A stretch of DNA of 64,000 bases, taken from assembly GCF_014651035.1 (NCBI RefSeq), contig NZ_BMWC01000002.1, positions 124,001 to 188,000 of the forward strand. The letters run 5' to 3'. The position numbers and the translations under genes are program-made. Shown here one piece after another: positions 61,383 to 64,000 of the stretch. Origin of the DNA: Streptomyces lomondensis (GTDB lineage Bacteria > Actinomycetota > Actinomycetes > Streptomycetales > Streptomycetaceae). The number at the start of each line of letters is the position of its first letter. Position 1 is the stretch's first letter. The notes beneath the pieces are model-generated. The model was given only the letters and a program-made list of their open reading frames with translations, was not told the DNA's origin and ran no database searches.

Positions 61383-63322
61383 TGTCCGTGGTCGACCGGC
61401 AGGAATGGGACGTCGTCGTGGTGGGCGCGGGCGGTGCCGGGCTGCGCGCCGCCATCGAGGCCCGCGAGCGGGGCGCCCGTACGGCCGTGATCTGCAAGTC
61501 GCTGTTCGGCAAGGCGCACACGGTGATGGCCGAGGGCGGCATCGCGGCGGCGATGGCCAACGCCAACGAGAACGACAACTGGCGGGTCCACTTCCGCGAC
61601 ACCATGCGCGGCGGCAAGTTCCTCAACCAGTGGCGGATGGCCGAGCTGCACGCGCAGGAGGCGCCGCAGCGGGTGTGGGAGCTGGAGACCTGGGGCGCGC
61701 TGTTCGACCGCACCAAGGACGGCCGGATCTCCCAGCGCAACTTCGGCGGCCACGAGTACCCGCGCCTCGCCCACGTCGGCGACCGCACGGGCCTGGAGCT
61801 GATCCGCACCCTCCAGCAGAAGATCGTCGCCCTCCAGCAGGAGGACTTCAGGGAGACCGGCGACTACGAGTCCCGGCTGAAGGTCTTCCAGGAGTGCACG
61901 GTCACGCGCGTGCTGAAGGAGGGCGACCGGGTCTCGGGCGTCTTCGGCTACGAGCGCGAGTCGGGCCGCTTCTTCGTCCTGGAGGCACCCGCCGTCGTGA
62001 TCGCGACCGGCGGCATCGGCAAGTCCTTCAAGGTGACGTCGAACTCGTGGGAGTACACCGGCGACGGCCACGCGCTGGCGCTCCTCGCGGGCGCTCCCCT
62101 GCTGAACATGGAGTTCGTGCAGTTCCACCCGACCGGCATGGTCTGGCCGCCGTCGGTGAAGGGCATCCTCGTCACCGAGTCGGTGCGCGGCGACGGCGGG
62201 GTGCTGCGCAACTCCGAGGGCAAGCGGTTCATGTTCGACTACATCCCCGACGTCTTCAAGGACAAGTACGCCGAGACCGAGGACGAGGCCGACCGCTGGT
62301 ACGACGACCCGGACCACAACCGGCGTCCCCCCGAGCTGCTCCCCCGGGACGAGGTCGCGCGGGCGATCAACGCCGAGGTGAAGGAGGGGCGCGGCTCCCC
62401 GCACGGAGGCGTGTTCCTCGACGTGTCGACCCGGATGCCCGCCGAGGTCATCAAGCGGCGGCTGCCGTCGATGTACCACCAGTTCAAGGAGCTGGCGGAC
62501 GTCGACATCACGGCCGAGGCGATGGAGGTCGGGCCCACCTGCCACTACGTGATGGGCGGGATCGCGGTCGCGTCCGACACGGCGGCGGCGCGCGGGGTGC
62601 CCGGTCTGTACGCGGCCGGTGAGGTGGCCGGCGGCATGCACGGCTCCAACCGGCTCGGCGGCAACTCGCTGTCCGACCTGCTGGTGTTCGGCCGCCGGGC
62701 GGGCTGGCACGCGGCCGAGTACGCGGCGGGGCTGAGCGGGGGGCGGCCCGTCGTGGACGAGGTCCAGATCGACTCCGCCGCCGCCGAGGCCCTGCGGCCC
62801 TTCTCCGCCGAGGCCGAGATCGAGGAACCGGCCGGGGGCCCGCCGGAGAACCCGTACACCCTGCACCAGGAACTCCAGCAGACCATGAACGACCTGGTCG
62901 GCATCATCCGCCGCGAGACGGAGATGAAGCAGGCCCTGGAGAAGCTGGCCGAGCTGCGGGGCCGGGCGCGCCGGGCCGGGGTCGAGGGGCACCGGCAGTT
63001 CAACCCCGGCTGGCACCTCGCGCTGGACCTCAGGAACATGCTGCTGGTCAGCGAGTGCGTGGCGCGGGCCGCGCTGGAGCGCACCGAGTCGCGCGGCGGT
63101 CACACGCGGGAGGACCACCCGGGCATGGACCGCAAGTGGCGGCGGATCAACCTGCTGTGCGCGCTCACCGACCCGACGGGCGGGCTGGCGGCGACGGACC
63201 CGGTCCGCGGCCAGATCACCCTCACCCGCGAGACCACCGAACCCGTCCGTGCCGACCTGCTCGCCCTGTTCGACAAGGAGGAGCTGGTCAAGTACCTCGC
63301 CGAAGAGGAGCTGTACGAATGA
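61382..63322 (+). CDS. sdhA: Succinate dehydrogenase/fumarate reductase flavoprotein
   Basis: A 646-residue flavoprotein. The FAD fold has VVVVGAGGAGLRAAIEARER. Covalent FAD attachment is expected at His46 in KAHTVMAEGGIAAAM. Substrate residues lie in MEFVQFHPTGMVWPPSVKGI, LVTESVRGDGGVLRNSEGKRF, and GPTCHYVMGGIAV; HGSNRLGGNSLSDLLVFG follows. The helical and C-terminal domain ends in FDKEELVKYLAEEELYE. It oxidises succinate in the TCA cycle and passes electrons to the iron-sulfur subunit. Start ATG 61382 overlaps the anchor stop by one base. The stop overlaps the next start (ATGA). Confidence 0.93.
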   Translation: MSVVDRQEWDVVVVGAGGAGLRAAIEARERGARTAVICKSLFGKAHTVMAEGGIAAAMANANENDNWRVHFRDTMRGGKFLNQWRMAELHAQEAPQRVWELETWGALFDRTKDGRISQRNFGGHEYPRLAHVGDRTGLELIRTLQQKIVALQQEDFRETGDYESRLKVFQECTVTRVLKEGDRVSGVFGYERESGRFFVLEAPAVVIATGGIGKSFKVTSNSWEYTGDGHALALLAGAPLLNMEFVQFHPTGMVWPPSVKGILVTESVRGDGGVLRNSEGKRFMFDYIPDVFKDKYAETEDEADRWYDDPDHNRRPPELLPRDEVARAINAEVKEGRGSPHGGVFLDVSTRMPAEVIKRRLPSMYHQFKELADVDITAEAMEVGPTCHYVMGGIAVASDTAAARGVPGLYAAGEVAGGMHGSNRLGGNSLSDLLVFGRRAGWHAAEYAAGLSGGRPVVDEVQIDSAAAEALRPFSAEAEIEEPAGGPPENPYTLHQELQQTMNDLVGIIRRETEMKQALEKLAELRGRARRAGVEGHRQFNPGWHLALDLRNMLLVSECVARAALERTESRGGHTREDHPGMDRKWRRINLLCALTDPTGGLAATDPVRGQITLTRETTEPVRADLLALFDKEELVKYLAEEELYE

Positions 63323-64000
63323 GCGGCTACACGGCCCACTTCAAGGTGTGGCGCGGGGACGTGAGCGGCGGCGGCCTGGAGGACTTCGAGGTCGAGGTCA
63401 ACGAGGGCGAGGTGGTGCTCGACATCATCCACCGCCTCCAGGCCACCCAGGCCCCTGATCTCGCCGTGCGCTGGAACTGCAAGGCGGGCAAGTGCGGTTC
63501 CTGCTCGGCGGAGATCAACGGCCGGCCGCGGCTGATGTGCATGACGCGCATGTCGGTGTTCGGCCGGGAGGAGACGATCACGGTGACGCCGCTGCGGGCG
63601 TTCCCGGTCGTCCGCGATCTCGTCACCGACGTCGGCTTCAACTACGAGAAGGCGAGGGAGGTCCCGGCCTTCGTGCCGCCGGCCGGTCTCGCCCCCGGCG
63701 AGTACCGCATGATGCAGGAGGACGTGGACCGGCCGCAGGAGTTCCGCAAGTGCATCGAGTGCTTCCTGTGCCAGGACACCTGCCATGTGGTCCGCGACCA
63801 CGAGGAGAACAAGCAGGCGTTCGCCGGGCCCCGGTTCCTGATGCGGATCGCGGAGCTGGACATGCACCCGCTGGACGCGGCGGCGGAGACGGGCCTCGAC
63901 CGCAAGACCACCGCCCAGGACGAGCACGGCCTGGGCTACTGCAACATCACCAAGTGCTGCACGGAGGTCTGCCCCGAGGGCATCAAGATCACGGACAACG
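63319..64000 (+). CDS. sdhB: Succinate dehydrogenase iron-sulfur subunit (3' end outside window)
   Basis: The first 227 residues are visible. The [2Fe-2S] domain has WNCKAGKCGSCSAEINGRPR with LMC. The helical domain has FRKCIECFLCQDTC for [4Fe-4S], and the last visible stretch, CNITKCCTEVCPEGIKITDN, carries the [3Fe-4S] cysteines. It links the flavoprotein to the membrane anchor. Start ATG 63319 overlaps the flavoprotein stop (ATGA). The gene runs past position 64000. Confidence 0.93.
   Translation, partial: MSGYTAHFKVWRGDVSGGGLEDFEVEVNEGEVVLDIIHRLQATQAPDLAVRWNCKAGKCGSCSAEINGRPRLMCMTRMSVFGREETITVTPLRAFPVVRDLVTDVGFNYEKAREVPAFVPPAGLAPGEYRMMQEDVDRPQEFRKCIECFLCQDTCHVVRDHEENKQAFAGPRFLMRIAELDMHPLDAAAETGLDRKTTAQDEHGLGYCNITKCCTEVCPEGIKITDN

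Overview
The window is very GC-rich, with strong third-position G/C bias, many GTG starts and a few TTG starts, GTGA/ATGA start-stop overlaps, and long actinobacterial-style terminator hairpins without U-tracts. Together with a mycothiol gene (mshB), a TatB/HtrA/ECF-sigma cluster, an XRE/DUF397 pair and several small Streptomyces-type proteins, this indicates a Streptomyces (or close relative) chromosome, in the conserved core rather than an arm. I see no rRNA, tRNA, CRISPR array, prophage or intact insertion sequence.

Layout. 1-12.5 kb: 3' end of a DEAD-box RNA helicase with a repetitive basic tail, an alpha/beta hydrolase, a NYN-domain protein, a 50-residue protein, a trypsin-like protease fused to an alpha/beta hydrolase, MarC, a PHP phosphoesterase, a zinc-ribbon protein, a broken MFS transporter, a SUFU-like protein, and a CorA-type Mg2+ channel behind a long leader that holds a 17-codon reading frame. 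12.5-17.3 kb: a lipoprotein, a soluble MgtE-like protein overlapping a DUF1003 membrane protein, the Fe-S carrier Mrp, and a hypothetical. 17.5-23 kb: a stress module reading leftward (ECF sigma factor, zinc anti-sigma factor, HtrA protease, TatB) with a divergent O-methyltransferase. The sigma factor has a GGAAC-N17-CGTT promoter in front of it. 23-31.5 kb: DUF3117, enoyl-CoA hydratase, Tag glycosylase, a DivIVA-like protein, a FolP2-type DHPS paralogue, a LOG protein, DapE, two exported proteins and DapC (lysine/meso-DAP synthesis). 31.6-42.4 kb: ferredoxin, GNAT, a SirB1-like protein, a tightly overlapped ABC exporter plus two-component cassette, a collagen-like membrane protein with a YoaR/VanW-type exterior, and mshB. 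42.5-45.4 kb: a small accessory patch with an HTH protein, a decayed ATP-binding/XRE pair, DUF397, and two small proteins. 45.6-54.2 kb: an S9 peptidase, a VOC protein and a five-gene oligopeptide ABC operon. 54.8-64 kb: TypA, two lipoproteins including a solute-binding protein without a transporter, and the Sdh1-type succinate dehydrogenase operon, cut by the window edge.

The genes I recognise follow, in the same order, the Mycobacterium tuberculosis stretch from about typA (Rv1165) to deaD (Rv1253). So most of the window is an old actinobacterial backbone, and the parts without such counterparts (4.2-6.3, 8.7-9.8, 34-37.5 and 42.5-45.4 kb) are where lineage-specific biology is most likely. 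The most interesting items are the protease-hydrolase fusion, the corA leader peptide, the methyltransferase that seems to start at ATT, the dispersed intergenic repeat family, and the multiply broken XRE locus.
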